From Streptomyces syringium (GTDB taxonomy: Bacteria; Actinomycetota; Actinomycetes; Streptomycetales; Streptomycetaceae): a stretch of 64,000 bases of DNA. The notes beneath the pieces are model-generated. The model was not told the DNA's origin. It made no database searches and saw only the letters and a program-made list of their open reading frames with translations. Both the position numbers and the translations under genes were made by a program. Positions 34,170 to 43,055 of the stretch are shown in pieces. Location of the stretch: NCBI RefSeq assembly GCF_017876625.1, contig NZ_JAGIOH010000001.1, positions 7,399,501-7,463,500 on the forward strand, in the 5' to 3' direction. Numbering within the stretch: position 1 is the stretch's first letter; each line of letters opens with the position of its first letter.

Positions 34170-35940
34170 GCCCGGGGCGGGTCCGCCGGGAGCCGCCCGG
34201 CGGGCCCGCCCTCAGCAGGGTGTCCAGCAGGGGGGTGGTGAAGACACGGTGCGGGTCGTAGCCGTCGAGGGTGCCGACCGCCCAGTTCCACGTGGGGTGC
34301 GGCCCCTGGAGGAAGGACTCGGGGATCCGCCCGCCCAGCACCGCCGGATCGCGCCAGGCGCCCTCGTCGGTGTGTGCCCATCGCTTGGACCACTCCACCC
34401 GGGGTGCCGCGTAGGAGCCGTCGTACGTGCGGTGGTAGAAGTCCTCGAGATCCCGGTAGAAGGAGTGCGAGCCGGGAGTCCCCGCGAAGGTCGCGACGTC
34501 GAACCAGACCGCCGTGTCCCAGTCGGGGTGCTCTTCGCGAGGGCGGACCGCGGAGAGCGCGGGAGGCTCCGCGTGCGGCACACCTGCCTCCGCCGGGTCG
34601 TCGAGGCCGCTGATCCTCATCTCGACGCCGATGTTGACCGGGAACAGGCCCCGCGCGCGGTAGTCCTCCAGCAGCCGCCGGTAGAACGCGGCGAACTCGG
34701 ACACCACACGCTGCACCGATCCGCGGCCGGTCAGGATCGCGTGGCTGCCCAAGGTGCCGCGCACGGCGGTCGGTTTCACGAACAGCAGGACGTTCTTCGA
34801 CCAGCCCCACATGTCCCAGGCCAGGCCCGCCGTCAGACCCGCCGCGGTGACGGTGTACTGGAGCTGTCCCAGAGCCGGGGTCAGCGCGGGCGCGCCCTTG
34901 ACGACCCGCTCGGCCAGGTCGGAGACCGCACGGGGGACGGCGTTCAGAAAAGGGTAGTTGTACGGAGACGTCACCGGGCGGGACAGCGGGGGCCGCTGCG
35001 GGGTGACACTCCAGACCTGCACCCACGGGTGCGTGGTGAAGGGGAACCAGGAGACGACCACCCGCCCGGCGCGGTCCAGATAGCCGGCCAGACTACGGGC
35101 CCCGGTGCCCCGGCCCGGCGGTGCGAACAGTTCGGTGGCCGGCACGTCGAGGTGGTTGACGCAGCGCAGCCGGTAGTTCTCCCCCACCCGCAGGGTGACT
35201 TCGGTGACGAAGGACCGGCCGAGGTGGGTGAGGAACGCCTTGCAGTCGGGGTGCGAGCGCTCGAAGAGGCGCTCGACGTAGGAACGCCTGGCGCCGTCCC
35301 ACACCACGGCCTTGAGCGAGACGACCAGATTGCTCAGCGAGCCGTAACCGTGCCCCGGCCTCCGCTGCTCGCCGCGCGCCGGTACCGCGCTGCCGTGCCC
35401 GTCCACCGCCAGCACGCCCCCCACCGTCAGGGCACCGACGACGGGCACCGCGGTGAGCCCGAAGCCGTGCCGCTCCAGGAAGGCGAGCAGGGCGTCCATG
35501 GTCGCCCCGGGCTGTACCCGTACGGCGGCGGGCGAGGCGGACTCCATGCGCATGGCCGTCAGATACCGGGTGGTGTCGACCAGGACGACCTTCGCCGACG
35601 CCGGGGTTCCGTCGGCCACGGTCAGCGGCGCCCAGCCGTGCCGGGCGCCGCGGGCCCGCACGGCGAAGCCCCGGGAGCGGGCCCAGTCGGCCACCGCGAC
35701 CACCTCGGCGGAGTCCCGCGGGGCGCACGTCCACAGCGCGTCCGTACGGACCTCGCCGTCCCAGTTCTCGTAGATCTCGCGGTACAGCTCGACGGACGCG
35801 GGGAAGCCGGGCGGGGCGGCGGACGCGGCGGCGGCCCGGGGCTCCCGGCCGATCACCGTCCATCCGCCGGCCAGCGCGACGGGGGCGCCGAGCACGCTAC
35901 GGCGCGACAGCCCCCCGGCCGGGTGCCGCTCCCGCGTCAC
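34117..35940 (-). CDS. secreted FAD-linked oxidoreductase, type II cholesterol-oxidase-like
   Basis: 607 residues from GTG. A twin-arginine-like signal (LSRRSVLGAP, 11-20) precedes a PCMH-type FAD domain: VRARGARHGWAPLTVADG holds His101, the position that carries covalent FAD in type II (vanillyl-alcohol-oxidase-family) cholesterol oxidases, and VVGALTVGGVLAVDGHGS is the second FAD segment. The C-terminal two thirds match the cholesterol-oxidase substrate-binding domain (SPYNYPFLNAVPRAVSDL; WGWSKNVLLFVKPT; RISGLDDP). The substrate may be a sterol or other alcohol. The GTG overlaps the deacetylase stop (GTGA). The last 30 or so residues run through a terminator and into the antisense of the cold-shock gene. 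Confidence 0.85.
   Translation of the reverse strand: MTRERHPAGGLSRRSVLGAPVALAGGWTVIGREPRAAAASAAPPGFPASVELYREIYENWDGEVRTDALWTCAPRDSAEVVAVADWARSRGFAVRARGARHGWAPLTVADGTPASAKVVLVDTTRYLTAMRMESASPAAVRVQPGATMDALLAFLERHGFGLTAVPVVGALTVGGVLAVDGHGSAVPARGEQRRPGHGYGSLSNLVVSLKAVVWDGARRSYVERLFERSHPDCKAFLTHLGRSFVTEVTLRVGENYRLRCVNHLDVPATELFAPPGRGTGARSLAGYLDRAGRVVVSWFPFTTHPWVQVWSVTPQRPPLSRPVTSPYNYPFLNAVPRAVSDLAERVVKGAPALTPALGQLQYTVTAAGLTAGLAWDMWGWSKNVLLFVKPTAVRGTLGSHAILTGRGSVQRVVSEFAAFYRRLLEDYRARGLFPVNIGVEMRISGLDDPAEAGVPHAEPPALSAVRPREEHPDWDTAVWFDVATFAGTPGSHSFYRDLEDFYHRTYDGSYAAPRVEWSKRWAHTDEGAWRDPAVLGGRIPESFLQGPHPTWNWAVGTLDGYDPHRVFTTPLLDTLLRAGPPGGSRRTRPGLRTAARHSPPAGPSGPG
34175..34211. terminator. strong bidirectional terminator hairpin
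   Basis: GGGCGGGTCCGCCGGG and CCCGGCGGGCCCGCCC pair over 16 bp with one G-U, around AGCCG, starting 6 nt after the cold-shock stop codon. It also lies inside the annotated 3' end of the convergent flavoenzyme frame. Confidence 0.8.
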
Positions 35941-36722
35941 CGGGCTCCTCGCCCGACGAGGAGGGTCCGCAGATCGACGATCTCGAAGCCGCGGGCGCGG
36001 ACGGCGTCGATGATCCGGGGCAGGGCCCGGGCGTCGAGGACGGGCTCGTGACCGTCCGCGCTGCCGACGTGCAGCTGCACGATCTCCCCGGGCGTCAGGG
36101 CCGCCAGGGCCCGGTCGACGGCCTTTCGGACCGTCATACCGCCGGCCGTACCGAGGTAGCCGTTGGTGTCGGCGGTAAATTCGATGTCCGCGAACCCCAG
36201 GGCGTTGACCTCCGTGATCCCCCTCACCGAGGTGGCACTGTAGGGGAAGCGGAAGAACGGCAGCGGCACCGCGCCGGTCGCCTGACGAATGGCCCGGTCG
36301 GCCCCTGACACCTCCTCCACCACCTCGCGGTGGGTGAGTCCGCCGAACTGCGGGTGGCTGTAGGAGTGGTTGCCGATTCCGTGCTCGGCCGCCATCGCCC
36401 GCGCCGCCGTGGGGTGGCGCTCGGCGAACTGCCCCGTCAGGAAGAACGTGGCCGGGGCGTGCCGACGGCGGAGCACCTCCAGCACGGTGTCCACCCCGGC
36501 CCCGTCCCACGCGGCGTTGAACGTCAGTGCGACCACCGGCCGTGTGGTGGGAATCCGCCGGATCTCCTTGCCGAACAGACTCCGCACCGGCCGGGGATCG
36601 GCACGGTCCGCGTGCGGTGGGGGCACATCGCCCCTCGGCGCCCCCACCGGCCCCACGACCAGGGCCACGGTGGCCGACAGGGCGGTCAGGATCCGCGCCG
36701 CGGCGGTGGTCAATCGGTTCAT
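35937..36722 (-). CDS. polysaccharide deacetylase (CE4) family protein with altered active site
   Basis: 261 residues starting MNRLTTAAARILTALS, with a signal peptide or anchor (about 5-28). The NodB fold is clear: metal-ligand motif HSYSHP (119-124), RFPYS (158-162) and LHVG (217-220). Motif 1, normally TFDDG, is TFNAAWD (67-73), so the catalytic-base and metal-binding aspartates at those exact positions are missing. Asp73 could shift into one role, or the protein may bind rather than cleave. It is first in a two-gene operon with the flavoenzyme (GTGA overlap). The frame is open 21 codons upstream, but with no protein character. Confidence 0.87.
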   Translation of the reverse strand: MNRLTTAAARILTALSATVALVVGPVGAPRGDVPPPHADRADPRPVRSLFGKEIRRIPTTRPVVALTFNAAWDGAGVDTVLEVLRRRHAPATFFLTGQFAERHPTAARAMAAEHGIGNHSYSHPQFGGLTHREVVEEVSGADRAIRQATGAVPLPFFRFPYSATSVRGITEVNALGFADIEFTADTNGYLGTAGGMTVRKAVDRALAALTPGEIVQLHVGSADGHEPVLDARALPRIIDAVRARGFEIVDLRTLLVGRGAR

Positions 36723-36872
36723 ACCCACCCAACGCGTCGGCCCCCGGACACGACACGGGCCGACCGCGGGCCGTGATGCGTCCACGCGAGGCCGACCTCA
36801 ACTCCTACCCTGGGCGATACAATTGAGCCCGGACACATCTCCCGTCAGTTCCGGTACGAGGAAGGCAAGTCC

Positions 36873-37415
36873 GTGAGTGGTCTGAACAAGGGGCTCAAGA
36901 AGGTCGAGGTGACGCTCAAGTGGGACCCGAGTCCCTCGGGCACACCGGCCAACGACCTCGACATCGTCGCCGCGACCTACTCCGCGGACGATCCGCACGG
37001 CAAGCCCGAGTACGTCGTGCACTTCGACAGCCGGTCACCCGACGGCACCATCACCCTCAACAGGGACAGCCGTACCGGCCAGGGCTTCGGTACCGACGAG
37101 GCCATGACGCTGGAGCTGGACCGATTGTCCTCCCGGTACACCCGGGTCGTGGTGGGCGTCGTCATTCAGCAGGGCGACGGACGGAAGACCTTCGGCGAGG
37201 TGCCGAACACCGCTGTCCGGGTCCGTGAGGACCGTACGGAGCTGGTGAACGACGACTTCGTCGGTGTCTTCGACGCCACGGCGGCGACCGTCGCGGAATT
37301 CACCCGGGGCGCCTCGGGAGAGTGGGTGTTCCGCAAGGCCGTCCGCGGATTCGACACCGACCCGGCGTCCTTCGCCGCGCTGATGGGCCGGAACCCGAGC
37401 CTGCCGGATTTCTGA
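36873..37415 (+). CDS. TerD family protein
   Basis: 180 residues from GTG. It opens MSGLNKGLKKVEVTLKWDPS and has the family calcium-binding pattern: NDLDIVAATY (about 29-38), then VHFDSRSPDG and NRDSRTGQGFGTDEAM in the acidic loop region. TerD proteins are cytoplasmic calcium-binding stress proteins linked to tellurite resistance and, in Streptomyces, to development. A TACAAT hexamer at 36818-36823 could be its -10 element. The stop is 28 nt from the convergent membrane-protein gene. Confidence 0.93.
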   Translation: MSGLNKGLKKVEVTLKWDPSPSGTPANDLDIVAATYSADDPHGKPEYVVHFDSRSPDGTITLNRDSRTGQGFGTDEAMTLELDRLSSRYTRVVVGVVIQQGDGRKTFGEVPNTAVRVREDRTELVNDDFVGVFDATAATVAEFTRGASGEWVFRKAVRGFDTDPASFAALMGRNPSLPDF

Positions 37416-37443
37416 GCGGCCGTCGGGGGAGCGACCGTCCTGC

Positions 37444-38427
37444 TCAGCGGGGCGGGCGCCGTGCTCGCGACCGGCGGCGCACGTGCCAGACGCCCGCCGC
37501 GAGGAGGGAGACCGTGACGAGGACGATCAGGCTGGTGCCCCAGAACCCGCCGGCGAGCCGGACGTCCGCCGCGGCGAGCGCGGCGGCGGTGGCGAAGGGC
37601 ACGACGGCGAGGGCGGTGAACCGCAGAACAGCGGCGAGGCCGGCCGCCCGGGGGACGCGGGGACGGCGTCCACGCTGTCCGAGCGGCTTGTCCGCGGCGC
37701 CCGGGGTGTAGAACCGCACGGCTTTCGCTCCGAGCCGCAGTGTGTTCCTCCGGTAGATCACCGCGAGTGCGGGCACCCAGATCAACGGCAGCACCATGCC
37801 CACGAGGAAGAGGGCCACGATCGGGACCGTCGAGATCACCTGCTGGAGCCGGCCGCGCTTCTCGCCCCCGCCCACGATGCCGAGGAGCGCCGCCATCCTG
37901 ACGATCAGCGACCAGCGTGTCCGGCGGGGGATCCGGCCCCGTCCTCCGGAGGGATGACGGCTCACGTCGCGCAGGGCACGGGCGGCGTCCTCGGTCGTCG
38001 GGTACACGTCCTGGAGGACCAGCAGGTCCGCCACCCGTCCTTCGCTCCGGGCGTCGCGCCCGGCGAGGACGGCCAGTTCCAGCATCATGCGGGCCTGGGA
38101 GAGCAGGGCTGCCACGAAGCTCAGGGGCACGAGGAACACGAACGGGCCGCCCAGCACGGCGCCGTCGGCCATCGTCATGCGCGTCCCGTGGGCGATGACC
38201 TCCCTGCGGAGTTCGTCGTCCCCGGCCGACGGCTCGCGCTCCTTCCGGCGGGAAACCGAGGCAGCCGCCTGTGGTCCGAACCTCTGCACCGCGAAGAAGG
38301 ACAGTTGCTCCGGCATGTGCTGCGGATCGGCCCAGATCCTCGGCAGCAGCGCCCGGGCCTCCACCGTCGCCCGCTCCTCCGGGCGGCCCGGGGGCGGCCC
38401 ACCGGTGGTACGTCCGCTGCCGTTCAT
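37444..38427 (-). CDS. hypothetical membrane protein
   Basis: 327 residues starting MNGSGRTTGG. I do not recognise a family. A soluble N-terminal 100 residues is followed by four likely membrane segments (GPFVFLVPLSFVAALLSQAR; VPIVALFLVGMVLPLIWVPA; FTALAVVPFATAAALAAADV; GTSLIVLVTVSLLAAGVW), with a basic cytoplasmic loop between the first and second. It ends in an Arg-rich tail. Upstream codons in frame to 38523 are Arg/Gly-rich and rejected. It is divergent from the lipid kinase gene. Confidence 0.75.
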   Translation of the reverse strand: MNGSGRTTGGPPPGRPEERATVEARALLPRIWADPQHMPEQLSFFAVQRFGPQAAASVSRRKEREPSAGDDELRREVIAHGTRMTMADGAVLGGPFVFLVPLSFVAALLSQARMMLELAVLAGRDARSEGRVADLLVLQDVYPTTEDAARALRDVSRHPSGGRGRIPRRTRWSLIVRMAALLGIVGGGEKRGRLQQVISTVPIVALFLVGMVLPLIWVPALAVIYRRNTLRLGAKAVRFYTPGAADKPLGQRGRRPRVPRAAGLAAVLRFTALAVVPFATAAALAAADVRLAGGFWGTSLIVLVTVSLLAAGVWHVRRRSRARRPPR

Positions 38428-38600
38428 CCGGTCGCCCTTCTCGGAACGGTCCTCCTGCACCGGTCGTCCGGCCCGTACCGGTGGCCTTCCACTGTGGGCC
38501 CGGCGTACCCGGGCCTGCCTCACCCGTTCCGGGTGAGGATGATGCCCCTGCCGACGGTGAACATGGGACCAGAGCGCAGGCCGCGAAGCCGGGAGGTGCC

Positions 38601-40175
38601 ATGGGATCCGTCATCGCGCGTGGGGCGGGGCAGCGCTGGACGGCGCGGCTGGCGGTCGTGGCGGCCGGCGGCGCGGGGGTGCTCCTGCTGTCCGTGGCGG
38701 GGCTCCGGAGCGTGGGGCTGGTTGCCGTGGGGCTCGGGGGCCTGGCCGTCTCGGCGGCGGCCGGGTGGTGGGCGCTGACGCGCCGGGGTGCGGTGCGAGG
38801 CGTCGCGCTGATCGTGGCGGTGGCGGCGCCGGTGGCCGTGCTCGCGTCGTACGTGGCGGCGAGGCTGCTCTGGCTCGTCCTGGTCTCCCTGGGACTGTGG
38901 GCTCTGGCCGCCGCCGCGGGCTGGGCCGCGCTGAGGGCGGACGTCCTGCCCAGCACGGCGCCCGGGCGTCCCGTCCCACCGCCCGAGCGCGCCTTCCTGC
39001 TGATGAATCCGCGCTCGGGCGGCGGGAAGGCGGTGCGCTTCGGCCTGAAGGAGAAGGCGCAGGCACTGGGCGCGGAAGTGCTGCTGCTCGACGCCGCCCG
39101 GCATGCGGACATCGCCGCTCTCGCGCGCGACGCCCTCGCCCGCGGCGCGGACCTGCTCGGCGTGGCAGGTGGTGACGGGACACAGGCGCTGGTGGCGGCC
39201 GTGGCGGCGGAGCACGGGGTGCCGTTCGTGGTGATACCGGCCGGCACGCGCAATCATTTCGCCCTGGATCTCGGGCTCGACCGGGACGACCCGGCACGGA
39301 GCCTCGAGGCGCTCACCGACGGGATGGAGTTCCGGGTGGACCTCGGACGGGTCGGCGGGCGGGTCTTCGTCAACAACGCGTCCTTCGGTGCGTACGCGGA
39401 GGTCGTGCAGAGCCCCGCGTACCGTGAGGACAAGGTCGGCACCGTCCTGCGGCTGCTTCCCGGTGTGCTGACCCACCGGCACGGTCCCCGGCTGGCGGTC
39501 GGCGCGGGTGCCGTCACTGTCGACGGCCCGCAGGCCGTTCTGGTCAGCAACAACCCCTACCGGGTCGGTGACCGTGCGGGGCTGGGCAGGCGCGACCGGC
39601 TCGACGGCGGGGTACTGGGCATGGTGAGCGTCCGGGCCGACAGCGCGGTGGAGGCGGCCGACCTGCTGCGTGGCCGGCGCGCGCCCGGCCTGGTCTCCCT
39701 GACCGCCGGCGAGGTCGTCGTCGATGCCGATCAGCCGGAGGTGCGAGCCGGCGTCGACGGTGAGGCGCTGACTCTGCCGACTCCCGTGCACTGCGTGTCG
39801 GAGCCCGGTGCGCTGCGCGTACGCGTTCCCCGGAACCGCCCGGGCGTCCCGCCGGCGCGACCGCGCCTGGACTGGCGGCGCCTGTGGACGCTCGCCTTCA
39901 CGCCGGGCCGCGCCGACGGTCCGCCGGCCGCCGAGCGGGTCCGAAACGCCCGCTCCGGTGGCTCCGATCACGATCGGAGCCACCGGGGACGGCCGGAGTA
40001 CCGGGGGACTACCCGAGCCGGACGAGCTTCGAGCCGAAGCCCGGTTCGCTCAGGTCCTTCTGCAGCGCCACCGGCACCTTCGCCGCGCCCGGACCGTCGC
40101 CCACCGTCAGCACACCGACCTCGGTACCGGCCTTGGCCTCGTGCGGAACGGCCCGGCCGCCGTCGGCGAGCGTGA
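38601..40175 (+). CDS. diacylglycerol kinase-like lipid kinase with membrane N-terminus
   Basis: 524 residues. About four hydrophobic helices fill residues 1-105. The DAGK catalytic domain follows: FLLMNPRSGGGKAVRFGLKE (about 132-151), the nucleotide motif VAGGDGTQALVAA (about 190-202) and VIPAGTRNHFALDLG (about 213-227). It phosphorylates a membrane lipid such as diacylglycerol. No stop codon occurs in any forward frame after the domain end until well inside the convergent carboxypeptidase gene, so the last 70 or so residues (Arg/Pro/Ser-rich) cross a terminator hairpin and 167 nt of antisense, and may not be meaningful. GGGAGG precedes the ATG. Confidence 0.88.
   Translation: MGSVIARGAGQRWTARLAVVAAGGAGVLLLSVAGLRSVGLVAVGLGGLAVSAAAGWWALTRRGAVRGVALIVAVAAPVAVLASYVAARLLWLVLVSLGLWALAAAAGWAALRADVLPSTAPGRPVPPPERAFLLMNPRSGGGKAVRFGLKEKAQALGAEVLLLDAARHADIAALARDALARGADLLGVAGGDGTQALVAAVAAEHGVPFVVIPAGTRNHFALDLGLDRDDPARSLEALTDGMEFRVDLGRVGGRVFVNNASFGAYAEVVQSPAYREDKVGTVLRLLPGVLTHRHGPRLAVGAGAVTVDGPQAVLVSNNPYRVGDRAGLGRRDRLDGGVLGMVSVRADSAVEAADLLRGRRAPGLVSLTAGEVVVDADQPEVRAGVDGEALTLPTPVHCVSEPGALRVRVPRNRPGVPPARPRLDWRRLWTLAFTPGRADGPPAAERVRNARSGGSDHDRSHRGRPEYRGTTRAGRASSRSPVRSGPSAAPPAPSPRPDRRPPSAHRPRYRPWPRAERPGRRRRA
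39955..39986. terminator. 15-bp perfect hairpin between convergent genes
   Basis: CCGGTGGCTCCGATC and its exact complement are separated by AC, between the lipid kinase domain end and the carboxypeptidase stop at 40009. It is a symmetrical terminator serving both strands, yet it lies within the open frame of the kinase. Confidence 0.8.
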
Positions 40176-42066
40176 AGGTGGGCTTCAGCCCCGGCCAGCC
40201 GGCGCTCTTGAGGTCGGCGGTGGCCACCAGCGGGGTCCTGCCGTCCAGACCGTCATCGACATAGCCGACGACCTGGCCCTTCTTCACCACGGTCGCCGAG
40301 ACGAGACCGTCCCGGATCCCCGCGATCACCTTCTGGGTGTTGTCCAGCGCCCGCTTGAGATGGGCGTTGGAGTCCCCGCCGGGTGAGCGCTGATCCATCG
40401 TCACGCCGAGGATCAACTGGTCCTTGCCGTCGACCGTCCGGTAGGCGGCCCACATCAGCGCACCACCGGCCGGCGTGGTCGAACCGGTCTTGATGCCGGC
40501 CGTGCCCGGCTGCGTCGTCAGGAGCGCGTTGTTGTTGTAGATCGGCTTCTCCAGGCCGGGGATCGTGGCGCTGGGCATCCGGACGACCTGCCGGAAGACA
40601 TCGTTCTGCATCACTGCCTCGGCCAGCTTGAGCTGGTCGGCGGCGGTGCTCCTGGTCGACTCCAGGAAGCCGCTGGGGTCGGTGTAGACCGTGTCCTTCA
40701 TGCCCAGTTCCCGGGCGACCTTGTTCATCTTCTCGGCGAAGGCGTCCTCCGACCCCGCGTCCCAGCGCGCCAACTGCCGGGCGACGTTGTTACCGGAGGG
40801 GATCATCAGCATCTGGAGCATCTGCTCCTGTGTGAACCGCTGACCCGCCTTGAGCGGCACCCTCGACTCGTCCTTCTTCGCCGAATCCGCCTCCGCCTGG
40901 GCGTCGAGCGTGATCTGCTCCCCGCTCTCGCCCTTCTTGAGGGGGTGTCCCTTGAGGATCACGTACGCCGTCATCACCTTGGCGACGCTCGCGGTCGGTA
41001 CGGGCTTCTGCTCACCGGAGGTGCCCAGGCTGCCCGCGCCCACGACCTTCGCCGCGGACTGCCCGTGGTCCGGCCACGGCACGGAGAAGCCACCCTGGAA
41101 CGTGTAGGACGCCGAACCCTCGAGCGCGAGCGTCGGCTGCGGCAGCGGGCGCACCATCTGCGCGGTCACGACCCCGACCGCGAGCACCCCCGCCACGGGG
41201 CCCCAGATCTTGAAGCGCCGTGCGGCCGAGCGCATCGGTGTCTGCGGCGGGGCCGGGGTGTTCGTCAGCTGCGCCAGCAGGTCGATCGGGGGTCCGGGCC
41301 GCTGCTCCGGCTGCCCGGCACCGGGCTGTGTGCCCGGCGCCGTGCCCGGTCGTGCGGTGATGGCGGGGCGGGGTACGGCGGTCGGCCGCTCGGCTGCCTT
41401 CGGGCCGGAGCTGCCGGCCGCCGGAGGCCGGGGCGGGGCGACCGGCGGGACCGGCGCGGTCTCCCGCGCCGGTGTCGGTGCCTGGGCCGGCTTCACGGCC
41501 GCCTGCCGGTCGGGCTTCCTCGCGGCCGGCCGGGGGCCGTCCCCGCTCGGGGCGGTGGCGGGCGCCGGGTGCCTTTCCGCGGTCGACGGTGTTCGGGCGG
41601 TGTCCGCTCCCGCGTCCGCTGCCGCGCCGAGGGCCGGCAGTACCGCTGTCGCCTCCGCGGCGGAATCGGTCCCGCCCGCCGCCCAGCGGGGCGTCTGCCG
41701 GGACTCGGACTCGGCGGGTGCCTTCGCACCGTCCGACGCGGGCTTCCGCCCCGTGGTGCCCGCCGACAGCGAGCGCCTGGGGTCGGCGGGTATGCCGTCG
41801 TCGGCACGGGCGTCGTCGGCCGTCGACGGGCGCGGCGATGCGGCCCAGGCGGGTGATGCCCCGGCCCCGGCCTTGGCCTTTGCCTTGGGCGCGGACGGCG
41901 CCTCCGGTGCCTGCGGTGCCTTCGGCCGGGTCGGTTCCTCGGTCTCCGACGGCGCCTTCACCTCGGACGCTTCCTCGGTCTCGGGCGGTGCCTGCGTGGG
42001 TCCGGTCGAGGACTGGACCTGCTTCGACTCGTCGGGGGACTCGCCCGTCACCGACAGCTCTTTCAT
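40009..42066 (-). CDS. D-alanyl-D-alanine carboxypeptidase with long cytoplasmic N-tail
   Basis: 685 residues. Residues 1-282 are a low-complexity, Pro/Ala/Glu/Lys-rich segment without domain motifs. One transmembrane helix (FKIWGPVAGVLAVGVVTAQMV, about 284-305) puts the catalytic domain outside. The low-molecular-mass penicillin-binding-protein boxes are complete: SVAK (about 359), SGN in MIPSGNNVARQLA (about 425) and KTG in AGIKTGSTTPAGG (about 525). It trims the terminal D-alanine from peptidoglycan stem peptides. The ATG at 42066 (MKELSVTGES) is used; the 45 codons before it are not protein-like. The N-tail is the unusual part. Confidence 0.93.
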   Translation of the reverse strand: MKELSVTGESPDESKQVQSSTGPTQAPPETEEASEVKAPSETEEPTRPKAPQAPEAPSAPKAKAKAGAGASPAWAASPRPSTADDARADDGIPADPRRSLSAGTTGRKPASDGAKAPAESESRQTPRWAAGGTDSAAEATAVLPALGAAADAGADTARTPSTAERHPAPATAPSGDGPRPAARKPDRQAAVKPAQAPTPARETAPVPPVAPPRPPAAGSSGPKAAERPTAVPRPAITARPGTAPGTQPGAGQPEQRPGPPIDLLAQLTNTPAPPQTPMRSAARRFKIWGPVAGVLAVGVVTAQMVRPLPQPTLALEGSASYTFQGGFSVPWPDHGQSAAKVVGAGSLGTSGEQKPVPTASVAKVMTAYVILKGHPLKKGESGEQITLDAQAEADSAKKDESRVPLKAGQRFTQEQMLQMLMIPSGNNVARQLARWDAGSEDAFAEKMNKVARELGMKDTVYTDPSGFLESTRSTAADQLKLAEAVMQNDVFRQVVRMPSATIPGLEKPIYNNNALLTTQPGTAGIKTGSTTPAGGALMWAAYRTVDGKDQLILGVTMDQRSPGGDSNAHLKRALDNTQKVIAGIRDGLVSATVVKKGQVVGYVDDGLDGRTPLVATADLKSAGWPGLKPTFTLADGGRAVPHEAKAGTEVGVLTVGDGPGAAKVPVALQKDLSEPGFGSKLVRLG

Positions 42067-42271
42067 ACGCCGCACTGCCTTGCCTGTGTTGTTGATGAGG
42101 ATCCGCGTCCCGGGGCCATGGCGGTGCTGGTGGAGTCCCGCGCACGCCCCGTCGGCGTACAAGACGGGAGGACATACCTTCTGGTTCCCCGTGGAAAACA
42201 CCTATCTGATCATGAAGGGGGTATTCCTCGGACGCGGGGCACCCGGGGCGAGGCGGCGAGGGGCGGGCGGC

Positions 42272-42505
42272 CTATTCGGCGATGGCGGTCGAGTGGGACC
42301 ACGCGAAGACCGCGAGCTCGCGGCCGCCCCCCACGGCTTGGGTCCGCGTCGTGCGGGCGAAGTGCTCGTTCTTGTTGAGGTGCGGCACCGTCACCTCGGT
42401 CGAATCCCCCTGGCCCGGAGGCAGCCGCCAGGTCGGGGGCAGCTCCGCCGGCCCTCCGACCAGGAAGATTTCCGTTCCGGCTGTCTGAGGCTCGTCGGTG
42501 GGCAC
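42272..42505 (-). CDS. DUF5988-like small protein
   Basis: 77 residues from GTG (VPTDEPQTAG). The pattern IFLVGGPAELPPTW, a central VTVPHLNKNEHFARTT and a closing VFAWSHSTAIAE resembles the small Streptomyces DUF5988 family, whose function is unknown. A strong GGAGGAG lies 6 nt before the GTG and decides the start; the frame is open for another 40 codons upstream. About 200 nt separate it from the carboxypeptidase gene on the same strand. It is divergent from the DUF6087 gene. Confidence 0.65.
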   Translation of the reverse strand: MPTDEPQTAGTEIFLVGGPAELPPTWRLPPGQGDSTEVTVPHLNKNEHFARTTRTQAVGGGRELAVFAWSHSTAIAE

Positions 42506-42681
42506 GGTGTCTCCTCCACTCGATGAAAACTGGATGAATCGGGCGCTGATGTCAACGATCAACAGATGCGCGGGACACGGTTCCTGACGCCCGCCCACCG
42601 GCCGGCGGCCCCTCGCGAACGGCACCCGCGACGTCGGGCAAACGCTGGCGGGAGCGAGGGCGGCTACGCCATGCTGGCGCG

Positions 42682-43005
42682 ATGGACGAGGAACCCCTGA
42701 AGGACTGGGCGCAGCGGCGCGAGGCGGACCGGGAACGCAAGAAGGGCCGGCTGCGCGCGGTGCCGCTCGGGCCGGGGCGGCACCGCGGATTCCATGTGCA
42801 TCCGCAGGCTCCGCGCGTCATCGAGCAGTGGGACGGCTACGAGTGGACGCCGGTGACCGTCGCGGACGATCTGGCCGCGGCGCAGGACCTCCTCCACCCG
42901 ACCGATCCCGCCGGAGACCCGGCGGGGGAGTGGGACCGCCCGGCCCCGGGGAAGCCTCCCGGGAAACACCGCAAGCCGGAGCGCACGGACCGCCGGGAGA
43001 CGTGA
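42682..43005 (+). CDS. DUF6087 family small protein
   Basis: 107 residues, starting MDEEPLKDWAQRREADRERK. The order LRAVPLGPG, FHVHPQAPRVIEQWDGYEW and TPVTVADDLAAAQDLLHP matches the short Streptomyces DUF6087 proteins of unknown function, often near helix-turn-helix regulators. The C-terminal 35 residues are Pro/Lys/Arg-rich and probably unstructured. No signal peptide. Confidence 0.72.
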   Translation: MDEEPLKDWAQRREADRERKKGRLRAVPLGPGRHRGFHVHPQAPRVIEQWDGYEWTPVTVADDLAAAQDLLHPTDPAGDPAGEWDRPAPGKPPGKHRKPERTDRRET

Positions 43006-43055
43006 GGGCGCGGCCGGTCGTTCGGCGGCCGGGCCCGGCGCGGCGGCCGGGTGGG

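Noticed and set aside
42148..42168. CCCGTC/GACGGG dyad upstream of the carboxypeptidase
   Set aside because: Six-base GC arms are expected by chance in this composition.
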